Assembly: GCA_030537465.1 (NCBI GenBank)
Contig: JAUNMP010000030.1
Location: 1 to 34,413 of the forward strand
Direction: 5' to 3'
Origin: a bacterium
Lineage (GTDB): Bacteria; Verrucomicrobiota; Kiritimatiellia; RFP12; UBA1067
Length of the DNA: 34,413 bases
Made by a program: the position numbers and the translations under genes. Numbering within the stretch: the first letter of the stretch is position 1; the number at the start of each line of letters is the position of its first letter. Shown here piece by piece: positions 19,693 to 27,856 of the stretch. The notes under the pieces are model-generated. The model was not told the DNA's origin. It ran no database searches and saw nothing but the letters and a program-made list of their open reading frames with translations.

Positions 19693-20544
19693 GTGACCGA
19701 GGAAGAGCAGAAGGCCGCGCGACTTGCCGGCGTGAGGAAGATCATCGTGCACGGCGGCCTCGCGCATATGGACGACATCATGTCCTGCGCGATGGCGTAC
19801 GCGTTTGGCGTGCCGCACGACGCCGTCATTGAGCGCCGCAACCCCAAACCCGACGATCTGGACGACCTGTCGACGCTTGTCCTCGACGTCGGCGGACGGC
19901 TGGATCCCGGCCACCTGGATTTCGACCATCACCAGCGCGCACGCGAGGAGGAGCCGAAGTGCGCGTTCCGCCTCTTTGCGGAATGGCTGGGCGTCGACGA
20001 GGAGATGCGGACGCTCTATCCCTGGTACACGGCCTGGAATCTGATGGACGTCTGCGGTCCGTTCAACACGGCGAAGGCGATGGGAACGACGGCGGACGCG
20101 CTCGCGGGCTTCATCGACAATCCGCTCGCCGACTGGGTGATCCGCCGCTTCGCCGACGATCCGACGCTCCGCCAGAAGCTGACCGTGACCTTCGCGAACG
20201 AGATGGTCCTCACCCGCAGGTGCTGGCGTGAGATGGGTCCGAAGATCACGCTGCGCGAATACTCCGGACTCCCCGTCGCCGACCTGACGCAGTGCCTGAC
20301 GGAGGAGATATCCCGTTGCTCGAACGCCTGGGTCGCCCGGAACCGTCCCGCCTGCCTGCTGATGCGCGACGGCCGTGGCGAGGGGTATTCGCTTCTCCGC
20401 TGCAACGACGACCCACGCATTGATTTCTCCCGCTGTGTCGGGAAACCCTATACGCTCTTCGCGCATCCAGGTGGGTTCATCCTCAAGACCAGGTCCAAGA
20501 CCGACGACCTCGAACTGATTTTCTCGGAGGCACGTACATCATGA
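19693..20544 (+). CDS. MYG1-family DHH nuclease
   Basis: 283 residues. The N-terminal metal motif is IVHGGLAHMDDIMSCA with His20, His25 and Asp27/28. A second site is Asp78-His79-His80 in LDFDHHQR after the LDVGGRLDP strand. This pattern defines the MYG1 (UPF0160) branch of the DHH superfamily. The eukaryotic member is a 3'-5' RNA exonuclease; bacterial members are little studied, so RNA as substrate is inference. The C-terminal half has the family-typical end in which a phosphate-binding HPGGFILKTRSK segment is seen. Start is GTG 19693 with GGAGA 7 nt upstream. It overlaps manA by 4 nt (ATGA) and follows the tRNA-Gln gene directly. Confidence 0.88.
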   Translation: MTEEEQKAARLAGVRKIIVHGGLAHMDDIMSCAMAYAFGVPHDAVIERRNPKPDDLDDLSTLVLDVGGRLDPGHLDFDHHQRAREEEPKCAFRLFAEWLGVDEEMRTLYPWYTAWNLMDVCGPFNTAKAMGTTADALAGFIDNPLADWVIRRFADDPTLRQKLTVTFANEMVLTRRCWREMGPKITLREYSGLPVADLTQCLTEEISRCSNAWVARNRPACLLMRDGRGEGYSLLRCNDDPRIDFSRCVGKPYTLFAHPGGFILKTRSKTDDLELIFSEARTS

Positions 20545-21500
20545 TCACGAAACTGCAGGCCAATCGTGTCCGCCGCACCTATCTCGGCGGTGAACGCATC
20601 GACGCATTCACTGGCTTCACGCCAGACGGCTCGGACGGGGTGCCGCGCCCGGAGGACTGGATGGCCTCCACGACGACGGCGTTCAACGGGACGCTCGAGA
20701 TCGAGGGCGAAGGACTCGGCTCCCTTGTCGACGGACGTCTGGTGAAGGACGTCGTCGGCACGCTGCCGATCCTCGTCAAGCTGCTTGATTCGGACGAGCG
20801 CCTCGTCGTGCAGGCCCATCCAACGGTCCCCTACGCCCGCGCGAAGTTCAATTCCCCTGTCGGCAAGACGGAATGCTGGTACTTCCTCGACGGCACGGCC
20901 CCCGACGCCTGCGTCTACCTCGGCTTCAAGCCCGGGGTCACGAAGGAGCAGTGGAAGCAGGCGTTCGAGACACAGCAGGGCATCATCGACATGCTGCACC
21001 GCGTGCCCGTCAAGGCGGGGGACTTCGTCTTCGTCGACGGCGGCGTGCCGCACGCGATCGGCGGCGGCTGCTTCATGATCGAGCTGCAGGAACCGAGCGA
21101 CCTCATGGTCGTCGCCGAGCGGTTCACGCCGTCCGGACGCGAGATCCCCGAGCGGAAGCTCCACTGCGGGCTTGGCTTCGAGGAGATGCACAACGTCTAC
21201 GAGTATGTGAACCTGACGTATGACGAACTGTGCGCCAAGTACGTGAAACGCGGGGACGCGGGGACTTCCGGCACGGGCGTTGAACAGATCCTCGGCCCGG
21301 AATTGACGGACAAGTTCGCGATGTTCCGCGTGACGGATGGCGGCCGTCTGGCGTTGACCCGCCCCGCCTGCGTGGCGGTGGTGACGGGCGGCGCGGGCAT
21401 GGTGAACGGACTCTCCGTCGCCAAGGGCGACCGTCTGGTGGTCGCCGAGGAATCCGAACTGACGGTCGCGGGATCGGCCGAAGTCGTTGTGTGCATTTAA
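20541..21500 (+). CDS. manA: Mannose-6-phosphate isomerase, class I short type
   Basis: Zinc enzyme interconverting mannose 6-phosphate and fructose 6-phosphate. The cupin metal ligands are visible: Gln91 and His93 in VVQAHPTVPYA, Glu111 in GKTECWYFLDG, and His171 in GGVPHAIGGG. At 319 residues it is the short Bacillus-like form lacking the helical insert of the E. coli enzyme. It overlaps the preceding gene by ATGA, so the two are probably coupled. Its product feeds the phosphofructokinase encoded upstream. It may process mannose released by the GH5-like enzyme further downstream (inference). Confidence 0.93.
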   Translation: MITKLQANRVRRTYLGGERIDAFTGFTPDGSDGVPRPEDWMASTTTAFNGTLEIEGEGLGSLVDGRLVKDVVGTLPILVKLLDSDERLVVQAHPTVPYARAKFNSPVGKTECWYFLDGTAPDACVYLGFKPGVTKEQWKQAFETQQGIIDMLHRVPVKAGDFVFVDGGVPHAIGGGCFMIELQEPSDLMVVAERFTPSGREIPERKLHCGLGFEEMHNVYEYVNLTYDELCAKYVKRGDAGTSGTGVEQILGPELTDKFAMFRVTDGGRLALTRPACVAVVTGGAGMVNGLSVAKGDRLVVAEESELTVAGSAEVVVCI

Positions 21501-21531
21501 CGTTCAACCATAACCAACAAGAAGGCAAAAA

Positions 21532-22233
21532 ATGAAGAAGCTGACGATTGCGGGCGCGCTGCTCGGTCTGTTGCTGGGAACCGCGGGATGCGTCACCCAG
21601 ACGGGAATCCACCCTGACACCTCCGCGAAGGGGTGGCGGAATCTGCTGGGCGACGGCCCGCTTGAGCAGATCGCGGACTTCAAGGCGGGGACCTGGCAGC
21701 GCGACGGCAAGGACGGCATCACGTCCACGGTCGACAGCGCCCTCTGGTTCAAGGGCCAGTACGAGAACTTCGTGCTCGACTTCGAGTACAAGCTCGACCC
21801 CGAGGCGAACTCCGGCGTGATCATCTACTGCTCCAATCTCGACAAGTGGATTCCGAACTCGGTCGAGGTCCAGCTGCTCGACGATTTCGGCAACAAGTGG
21901 AAGAACGATCCGCCGCGCCTGAAGAACGGCGGCCTCTACGGTCACATCGGCCCGGCCAAGAGCGCGGTGAAGCCCGCGGGCGAGTGGAACCACATGACCG
22001 TGTGGGCGATGGGCAAGAACGTGAAGGTCGCCGTGAACGGCGAGCTCTCCGTCGACGTCGACCTCTCGAAGTACACGAGCGCGAAGGTGAATCCGGACGG
22101 CACGCCCATCCAGCCCTGGCTCTCGAAGCCGATGGCCGAACTGCCCACAAAGGGCGCGATCGGTCTGCAGGGCAAGCACGGTGGCGCCTGCCCCTACTTC
22201 CGCAACGTGCGGATCCTCGAGCTGGGCAAGTAA
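21532..22233 (+). CDS. DUF1080 (3-keto-disaccharide hydrolase-like) lipoprotein
   Basis: 233 residues with a lipoprotein signal (lipobox GTAGC, Cys20). The mature part is a single concanavalin-like jelly roll of the DUF1080 type. Family landmarks are LWFKGQYENFVLDFEYKL, NSGVIIY near residues 95-101, SVEVQLLDD, NGGLYG and the WNHMTVWAMGKNVKVAVNG strand pair, ending FRNVRILEL. Some DUF1080 proteins hydrolyse 3-keto-glycosides made by sugar 3-dehydrogenases; others only bind. No sugar 3-dehydrogenase is in the window, so activity is unproven. It is likely anchored in a membrane facing the periplasm or outside. Start follows manA by 31 nt, and the serine hydrolase follows by 21 nt. Confidence 0.88.
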   Translation: MKKLTIAGALLGLLLGTAGCVTQTGIHPDTSAKGWRNLLGDGPLEQIADFKAGTWQRDGKDGITSTVDSALWFKGQYENFVLDFEYKLDPEANSGVIIYCSNLDKWIPNSVEVQLLDDFGNKWKNDPPRLKNGGLYGHIGPAKSAVKPAGEWNHMTVWAMGKNVKVAVNGELSVDVDLSKYTSAKVNPDGTPIQPWLSKPMAELPTKGAIGLQGKHGGACPYFRNVRILELGK

Positions 22234-22254
22234 GCGCGGGAAAGGACGACAGGG

Positions 22255-23754
22255 ATGAAGAGCGTGTTTGCGTTTGCGGGCACGGCGCTGGCCGCGTGCG
22301 CGGCCTTCGCCGCCGAGATGGAGAAGTCGACGCCCGAGGCGGAGGGAATCTCCTCCGCCGCCATCGGCGCGTGGATCGACGCATGCGAGCGCGAGCTCGA
22401 CGCGATGCACGGCTTCGTGGTCGTGCGCCACGGCAAGACCATCGCCGAGGGCTGGTGGAGCCCGTTCTCCGCCGACCGCACGCACATGCTCTACTCCCAC
22501 TCGAAGAGCTTCACGTCGACGGCGGTTGGCTTCCTCGCCGACGACGGGAAGCTCAACCTCGACGAGCGCATCGTCGACGTCTTCCCCGAGAAGGCCCCGA
22601 CGAACCGTCCCGACGCCGATCTCTCCGTCCGCGCCCTGCGCGTGCGGGATCTCCTCACGATGACGACGGGCATGGCGTACACGGACGCCGAGCGCAAGGA
22701 GCCGGCCGGGGACTGGGTCAAGCTCTTCCTCGAGAACGAGGTGACCGATCTTCCCGGCGTCAAGTACCGCTACGACTCCTGCGCCACGCATGTGCTCGCC
22801 GCGATCGTCGAGCGCAAGAGCGGGAAGAAGCTGATGGACTTCCTCGACGAGCGCCTCTTCCGGGAAATCGGCATCACGCGCGCCTGGACGACGACGAGCC
22901 CGCAGGGAATCGCCTGCGGCGGCTGGGGCATGAACATGACCACGCGCGAACTCGCCCGGTTCGGCCAGCTCTGTCTTCAACAGGGCCGATGGGGCGACCG
23001 CCAGCTGATCTCCACCAACTGGGTCCGCCTGGCGACGGGGTACCAGACTTCGACGGGGCGCCCGGGCGACGGCGACTGGAGCCAGGGCTACGGTTTCCAG
23101 TTCTGGCGCTGCCGGCACAACTGCTATCGCGCCGATGGCGCGCACGGCCAGTACACGGTCGTGATGCCGGACCAGGACGCGGTCGTCTCCATCCATGCGG
23201 GCCTGGGCCCCATGCACAAGGAGCTTGACCTAGTCTGGCAGTACCTGCTGCCCGCGATGCAGGCGAAGGCGCTGCCCGAGGACCCCGCCGCCCAGAAGGC
23301 GCTTGCGGACCGCTGCGCGGCGCTCGCGCTCAAGACCGTGAAGGGCGAACGGGTGGGACGCGTGGCGCTTGGTCGCACCTACCGCCTCTCCGGCACGCAG
23401 AAACGTTTCAATTTCAGGAGCGTCCGTCTCGCCGAAGCCGAGGGCGGCTGGAAGATCGTGCTGGATTCCCCGGCCGGTGAACAAGGCATTCCCGTGGGCT
23501 ACGGCGCGTGGCGCGAAGGATCCGCGCGGTTCGAGGAGGAGCTCTTCGAGAAGCTTGGCGGCCTCGTGGGCAACCAGCCCACCGCGGGATCCGGCGCATG
23601 GACGGCGCCGAACGTCTTCCGCGCGCGCGTCTACCTCCACAACGGCACGTTCCGCTTCGACTACACGTTCACCTTCAAGGACGACGGCACGCTGGAGTTC
23701 AACACGGATCTCTTCGGCATGGGCGGCGGCAAGTGGACGCTGAAGGGCGAATGA
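22255..23754 (+). CDS. Secreted serine hydrolase (class C beta-lactamase/esterase fold)
   Basis: 499 residues with a Sec signal peptide (cut probably after AAFA near residue 21). The catalytic domain (about 25-345) has the Ser81-x-x-Lys84 motif in YSHSKSFTS, a Tyr173 in YRYDSC at the place of the YxN motif, and His297-Gly298-Gln299 where penicillin-recognising enzymes have KTG. Replacement of KTG suggests an esterase or amidase rather than a beta-lactamase. A second beta-rich domain (about 345-499) resembles a lipocalin-like C-terminal accessory domain. The neighbours, a DUF1080 lipoprotein and glycosidase-like proteins, suggest it may remove ester groups from glycans. That is inference; the fold is secure. 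Confidence 0.9.
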   Translation: MKSVFAFAGTALAACAAFAAEMEKSTPEAEGISSAAIGAWIDACERELDAMHGFVVVRHGKTIAEGWWSPFSADRTHMLYSHSKSFTSTAVGFLADDGKLNLDERIVDVFPEKAPTNRPDADLSVRALRVRDLLTMTTGMAYTDAERKEPAGDWVKLFLENEVTDLPGVKYRYDSCATHVLAAIVERKSGKKLMDFLDERLFREIGITRAWTTTSPQGIACGGWGMNMTTRELARFGQLCLQQGRWGDRQLISTNWVRLATGYQTSTGRPGDGDWSQGYGFQFWRCRHNCYRADGAHGQYTVVMPDQDAVVSIHAGLGPMHKELDLVWQYLLPAMQAKALPEDPAAQKALADRCAALALKTVKGERVGRVALGRTYRLSGTQKRFNFRSVRLAEAEGGWKIVLDSPAGEQGIPVGYGAWREGSARFEEELFEKLGGLVGNQPTAGSGAWTAPNVFRARVYLHNGTFRFDYTFTFKDDGTLEFNTDLFGMGGGKWTLKGE

Positions 23755-23784
23755 GTTCGCCCACTGGACGAGAGGGGTTTAGCA

Positions 23785-26148
23785 ATGACGATTGGCAGAC
23801 TGTGTGCGGTGGGCGTGCTGGCGTTCTCGATGGCGCTGCAGGCCGAGGAGTTCACGCTGGGGTTCGACAAGGCCCGTCCGTATGAAGCCGGCTTCACGCG
23901 TGATGGCGACGAGATCGTGGTCGACAACGGCGACGATGCGTCGCGGCGTGCGGGCGCGAGCTGGAGTCTTGTGCTCACGCAGAAGGAGGCCCTCCCGTTC
24001 ACGGTGCAGACCGAGGCGCGCTGCGAGAGGGGTCCTGCCGGAGGACGTACGCGGTCCTTCTCCCTCTATCTCGACATCGCCTACATGGACGGCGGCCACC
24101 AGTGGGGACAGGTGGCGGAATTCTCGCCGGATCCCAAGCGGGGATGGCGGAAGGGCTCTGTGACAATCATCCCCGAGAAGCCTGTCCGCAGTGCAAGCGT
24201 CTACTGCCTCTATCGCGGTCTCCCCGGACGCGTCCGTTTCCGTCTGCCGACGGTGAAGCTGCGCGAGACGTCCGACCTGGTGGCGTTCGACGGGCAGAGC
24301 CTCCCGCAGGCGAACCTGCCGAAGAGCGAGCCGGGCTTCCTTCTCCGCGACGTCGCCGTCGAGGAGGACGCCTACGCCCCGATTTCCCCTGCGGCGTCGG
24401 CCAAGGGCGTGAAGCTCGTCGTCGACGAACGGAAGGCGGGCGACGACTCGCACGTCACGGTGAAGGTCGAGGATACGACTGGACGCGACCGCGCGCTCAC
24501 GCTTGTCTACGCCGTCCCGCTGCCGGCGGGCGAGATCGTCTTCGAACAGGATCCCCGCACGTCCGTCGCGCTTGCCGAGACTGGTCCCCAGCGCAGCGAC
24601 GTGAACGCCATGGGCTGCGGCGCAGGGGGACTGAACCGCTGGCCGTTTGGCGCGGTGACGGTTGGCGGCAGGGGACTTGGCCTCGGCATCGACACGGCCC
24701 ATCCCGCCTACTTCCGCACGGTCGTGCACCCCCGCACACGCCTGCTCTTCATCGCGTTCGACCTCGGTCTGACGCCCGAGAAGCCCACGGCCGAATTCGC
24801 GTTCCGCCGCTTTGGGTTCAAGGGCGGATTCCGCGGCGCGCTTGCGAAGTACGCGGCCCTGGAGAAGAGCGCGTTTGCCACGCGCGTCCCCGAGCAGGGG
24901 ATCTGGATGCCGTTCAAGCCCATCAGGAACGTGGAGAACTGGCAGGACTTCGGCTTCAAGTTCAAGGAGGGGAACGGCGAGACGGCCTGGGACGACGCGC
25001 ACGGCATCATCACGTTCCGCTACACTGAGCCGAGCACCTGGTGGCTTTCGATGGACAGGGCGCATGGCACGAACACGTTCACGATCGCCGACTGCGTCGC
25101 GAAGGCCGAGGCGCTGGCCCGGAAGGGCGATCCACGGGCAGTCGCCTGGCGCGAGACGGTGATGCGCGACGAGGACGGCGAGCGTGTCGGAAGCGTCAAG
25201 GACACGCCGTGGTGCCGTGGCGCCATCTGGCTGCTCTCTCCGCTCCCCGGCATCCCCGGGATGTGCGAATACCAGGTGAAGAACTCCGAGAGGGATTTCG
25301 AGCGGTACTATGCGAAACCCGCCCCCGAGGGGCAGGACGGCGAGTACATCGACTCCGCGGAAGGCTATCTCACGCCTGCGCTCGACTTCAACCGCCGCGT
25401 CTTCGCGGCCAGCGAGACGCCGCTGGTCTTCTCCTCGGGCGAGGACCACACACCCGCGGTCTTCAAGGGACTCTCGATGTACGAGTACGTCCGCCGCACG
25501 GCGAACCGTGTGTGGCCACGCGGACGCTTCATGATGGCGAATGGCGTGCCCGGACGCTGGCCGTGGCTGCCCGCGTACGTCGACGTGGGCGGCACGGAGA
25601 CGGCGTGGATCGACAAGGACGGCAACTGGCGCCCCGAGTCGCACGCGTCGCTGATCTACAAGCGCGCGATGTCCATGGGCAAGCCCTATTGCTACCTGCA
25701 GAACGTGAACTTCGAGAAGTTCAAGTACGAGGACATGGAGAACTTCATGCGCCACTGCGTGGCCTATGGGCTCTTTCCGGGCTGCTTCTCGCACAATGCG
25801 TCCGAGGGGCACTACTTCACGCGCCCCGACATCTACAATCGGGACCGTCCGCTCTTCAGGAAGTACGTGCCGCTCTGCAGGAAGCTGTCCGAGGCGGGGT
25901 GGCGTCCGCAGAACGTCCTTGTTTCCTCCGCCGACGCGAAGGTGTTCGCGGAGCAGTTCGGCGATCGCTATGTGACGGTGTTCAACTCCAATGGAAAGGC
26001 CGTGAGGGCACGGCTCTCCGCCAGGGGAGGAGCTCGGGCGGCCGAACTCGTTGATGGTGGCGCGGTCGTCTTCGGCGCGGATGGCTCGGCCGAGGTGGAG
26101 CTGGCGCCGGACGCCGTCCGCGTGCTGGATTTCGGGGAGGCCCGCTGA
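23785..26148 (+). CDS. Large secreted glycosidase-like protein, family not recognised
   Basis: 787 residues with a short Sec signal (to about residue 20, LQAEE) behind AGAGGGG. The N-terminal third (about 20-380) is beta-rich, like sugar-binding or super-sandwich domains, and includes the Gly-rich GRGLGLGIDTAHPAYFR strand pair. A central region (about 370-700) looks like a TIM barrel. Its acidic candidates are EYIDSAEGYLTPALDFN, LVFSSGEDHTPAVF and YVDVGGTETAWIDKDG, and aromatic motifs WMPFKPIRNVENWQDF and EPSTWWLS suit sugar stacking. A small C-terminal beta domain ends in VRVLDFGEAR. I could not assign a CAZy family. Glycosidase activity rests on architecture and neighbours only. Confidence 0.75.
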   Translation: MTIGRLCAVGVLAFSMALQAEEFTLGFDKARPYEAGFTRDGDEIVVDNGDDASRRAGASWSLVLTQKEALPFTVQTEARCERGPAGGRTRSFSLYLDIAYMDGGHQWGQVAEFSPDPKRGWRKGSVTIIPEKPVRSASVYCLYRGLPGRVRFRLPTVKLRETSDLVAFDGQSLPQANLPKSEPGFLLRDVAVEEDAYAPISPAASAKGVKLVVDERKAGDDSHVTVKVEDTTGRDRALTLVYAVPLPAGEIVFEQDPRTSVALAETGPQRSDVNAMGCGAGGLNRWPFGAVTVGGRGLGLGIDTAHPAYFRTVVHPRTRLLFIAFDLGLTPEKPTAEFAFRRFGFKGGFRGALAKYAALEKSAFATRVPEQGIWMPFKPIRNVENWQDFGFKFKEGNGETAWDDAHGIITFRYTEPSTWWLSMDRAHGTNTFTIADCVAKAEALARKGDPRAVAWRETVMRDEDGERVGSVKDTPWCRGAIWLLSPLPGIPGMCEYQVKNSERDFERYYAKPAPEGQDGEYIDSAEGYLTPALDFNRRVFAASETPLVFSSGEDHTPAVFKGLSMYEYVRRTANRVWPRGRFMMANGVPGRWPWLPAYVDVGGTETAWIDKDGNWRPESHASLIYKRAMSMGKPYCYLQNVNFEKFKYEDMENFMRHCVAYGLFPGCFSHNASEGHYFTRPDIYNRDRPLFRKYVPLCRKLSEAGWRPQNVLVSSADAKVFAEQFGDRYVTVFNSNGKAVRARLSARGGARAAELVDGGAVVFGADGSAEVELAPDAVRVLDFGEAR

Positions 26149-26154
26149 GGCGCG

Positions 26155-27078
26155 ATGGCCGACCTGCGGCGCAAGATCGTCGGCGTGCTTCTGGCCGCCA
26201 TCAGCGTGACGGCCTTTGCCGCCACGTTCGTGGTCGGCGCCGAGCTGACGAAGGACTGCGGCATCTCGCCCGCAGTCCTTTCCCTTCTGCGCTTCGTCGT
26301 CGCGGGCGGCGTGATGCTCGCGTGGGAGGCGCGCACGGCCGCGGGGCGCCGGCGCCTCTTCGTGGAGCCGACGCGGCGGGACTGGTGGCTCTTCGCCGTT
26401 CTGGGTCCGGTGGGGACGAGCGTGATGGCCTGGTGCGTGTTCATGGGGTGCGCCCGCGTGAGCGCGGCCAATGCGTCCATGGCGGACGCCCTCGCCCCGC
26501 TGATGATCTTTGCGCTGGCGGCGATCCACGCGCGGCGCGTGACGGCGCTGCAGACGCTGGGCGTGCTCTTCGGCTTCGCGGGCGCACTGCTTGTGATCGG
26601 CATCGTCAATCGGGATGGTCTTGCCCTCTCCGCCTACTCGATGGGCGACGTCTATGTCTTCCTCGCCGCTGCGACCTGGGCGCTCTATTCGGTCTACGGC
26701 CGTGAGAACATCAACCGTCTGGGGGCGGGTCCGTACACGACGTGGACGATGATCATCGGCGCCGGGACGATTGGCCTCGCGATGCTCGTCTGCCACTTCG
26801 TCGCGCCGTCGGGCCATGGCGCCTTCGTCTGGCCGGCCACCCCGCGCGCCTGGTGGCTCGTCGTCGTGCTGGGCGTCGTCTGCACGCTCACGCCGTTCTG
26901 GGCCTGGAACGCCGCGCAGAGGTATCTGCCCGTTTCGACGCTGGGCGTGAGCGCCTATTTCACGCCCGTGGTCGCGGTCGTGCTGGCCGGCATCTTCCTC
27001 GGGGAGCACGCCACGGCGCTGCAGTGGCTGGGTGCTCTGCTGGTCTGTGCCTCGGCGCTGGTGGAGAGCAAGTCATGA
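26155..27078 (+). CDS. EamA/DMT-family inner-membrane transporter
   Basis: 307 residues forming about ten hydrophobic helices in two EamA repeats: one begins near residue 10 (GVLLAAISVTAFAATFVVG), the second near 165 (VYVFLAAATWALYSVYGREN). The substrate cannot be read from sequence; family members export amino acids, nucleotides or other metabolites. The first repeat contains LLRFVVAGGVML and the NASMADALAPLMIF helix typical of the group. The ATG follows the upstream stop by 6 nt, and its own stop overlaps birA by ATGA, so it sits inside a coupled gene string. Confidence 0.9.
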   Translation: MADLRRKIVGVLLAAISVTAFAATFVVGAELTKDCGISPAVLSLLRFVVAGGVMLAWEARTAAGRRRLFVEPTRRDWWLFAVLGPVGTSVMAWCVFMGCARVSAANASMADALAPLMIFALAAIHARRVTALQTLGVLFGFAGALLVIGIVNRDGLALSAYSMGDVYVFLAAATWALYSVYGRENINRLGAGPYTTWTMIIGAGTIGLAMLVCHFVAPSGHGAFVWPATPRAWWLVVVLGVVCTLTPFWAWNAAQRYLPVSTLGVSAYFTPVVAVVLAGIFLGEHATALQWLGALLVCASALVESKS

Positions 27079-27803
27079 CGTTCCGCATCCACCATAGGGC
27101 CGTGACCGAGTCCACGAACCTCGACGCACGCGAAGGCGTGCACGGGGACGTCTTCACGGCGGACGAGCAGACCGCGGGACGTGGCCGTCTCGACCATCAC
27201 TGGCTTTCGCCGCCGGGCGCGAACCTGATGCTGAGCGCCGTGCTGGACGTCGCGGACCTCCCCCCGGAGCAGGTCGTGACGCTGCCCCTCGCCGTGGGGC
27301 TTGCGGTCCACGCCTGCATCGCGCGATTCCTCCCCGATCGCCCCATTGCGCTCAAATGGCCGAACGACGTCTACGTCTCGGGTCTGAAGATCGCCGGCAT
27401 CCTCTGCGAGCGGCATGGGGATTTCGTCGTCGCGGGCATCGGCGTGAACGTGAACCAGACGGTGTTCGCGCCGGAGATCGCGGCCCGCGCGACTTCCCTG
27501 GTGGCGGCAGGAGGCCCCTCCGCGCCGATCGAGGTCGGGCGCGTCCGCGACGTCCTGCTGGAGGAGCTCGGCTCCGTGTACGACATGTGGCGCGTGGCGG
27601 GTTTCGCGGCGCTTCATCCGCGCTACGCCGCGGTGGACTGGCTGAAGGGACGGTTCATCGCCGTCAGGCAGACGGACGATGACGCGGCGCCGCTCGAGGG
27701 CGTCTGCGCGGGCGTGCAGAGCGACGGGACGCTTCTTGTCGGAGGCGTTCCCGTCTACGCGGGAGAGGCGCACGTGGCGCGCGTGGGGAGCCGGGAGAGC
27801 TGA
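27075..27803 (+). CDS. birA: Biotin-protein ligase, monofunctional
   Basis: 242 residues. Attaches biotin to carrier proteins such as the acetyl-CoA carboxylase subunit. The adenylate-binding segment is TAGRGRLDHHWLSPPGANLM, a variant of the usual GRGRxGRxW with His-His before Trp. The catalytic KWPNDVYVSGLKIAGILCE is canonical, followed by the VVAGIGVNVNQ strand and a C-terminal SH3-like cap. There is no N-terminal helix-turn-helix, so it should not act as a biotin repressor. ATG 27075 overlaps the transporter stop; longer in-frame readings into that gene are not BirA-like. Its stop codon lies inside a heptamer array. Confidence 0.94.
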   Translation: MTFRIHHRAVTESTNLDAREGVHGDVFTADEQTAGRGRLDHHWLSPPGANLMLSAVLDVADLPPEQVVTLPLAVGLAVHACIARFLPDRPIALKWPNDVYVSGLKIAGILCERHGDFVVAGIGVNVNQTVFAPEIAARATSLVAAGGPSAPIEVGRVRDVLLEELGSVYDMWRVAGFAALHPRYAAVDWLKGRFIAVRQTDDDAAPLEGVCAGVQSDGTLLVGGVPVYAGEAHVARVGSRES

Positions 27804-27847
27804 AGGCTGAACGTTCAAGTGTTGAGGTTGAAGAGTAAAGGGCAAAG
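27799..27847. repeat. Heptamer array between birA and the GH5-like gene
   Basis: Seven consecutive 7-mers: GCTGAAG, GCTGAAC, GTTCAAG, TGTTGAG, GTTGAAG, AGTAAAG, GGCAAAG. Units mostly end in AAG or GAG. The first unit holds the birA stop codon, and the last merges with the AAGGAG ribosome site of the next gene, so the array fills the whole intergenic space. Confidence 0.75.
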
Positions 27848-27856
27848 GAGAATGAA

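Noticed and set aside
22255..23754. Antibiotic-resistance beta-lactamase
   Set aside because: The SxxK fold is present, but KTG is replaced by HGQ and there is a lipocalin-like tail, which points to an esterase-type serine hydrolase.
26742..27074. Upstream extension of the biotin ligase frame
   Set aside because: It lies wholly inside the transporter gene in another frame, and the product is not HTH-like; ATG 27075 overlaps the stop in the usual way.
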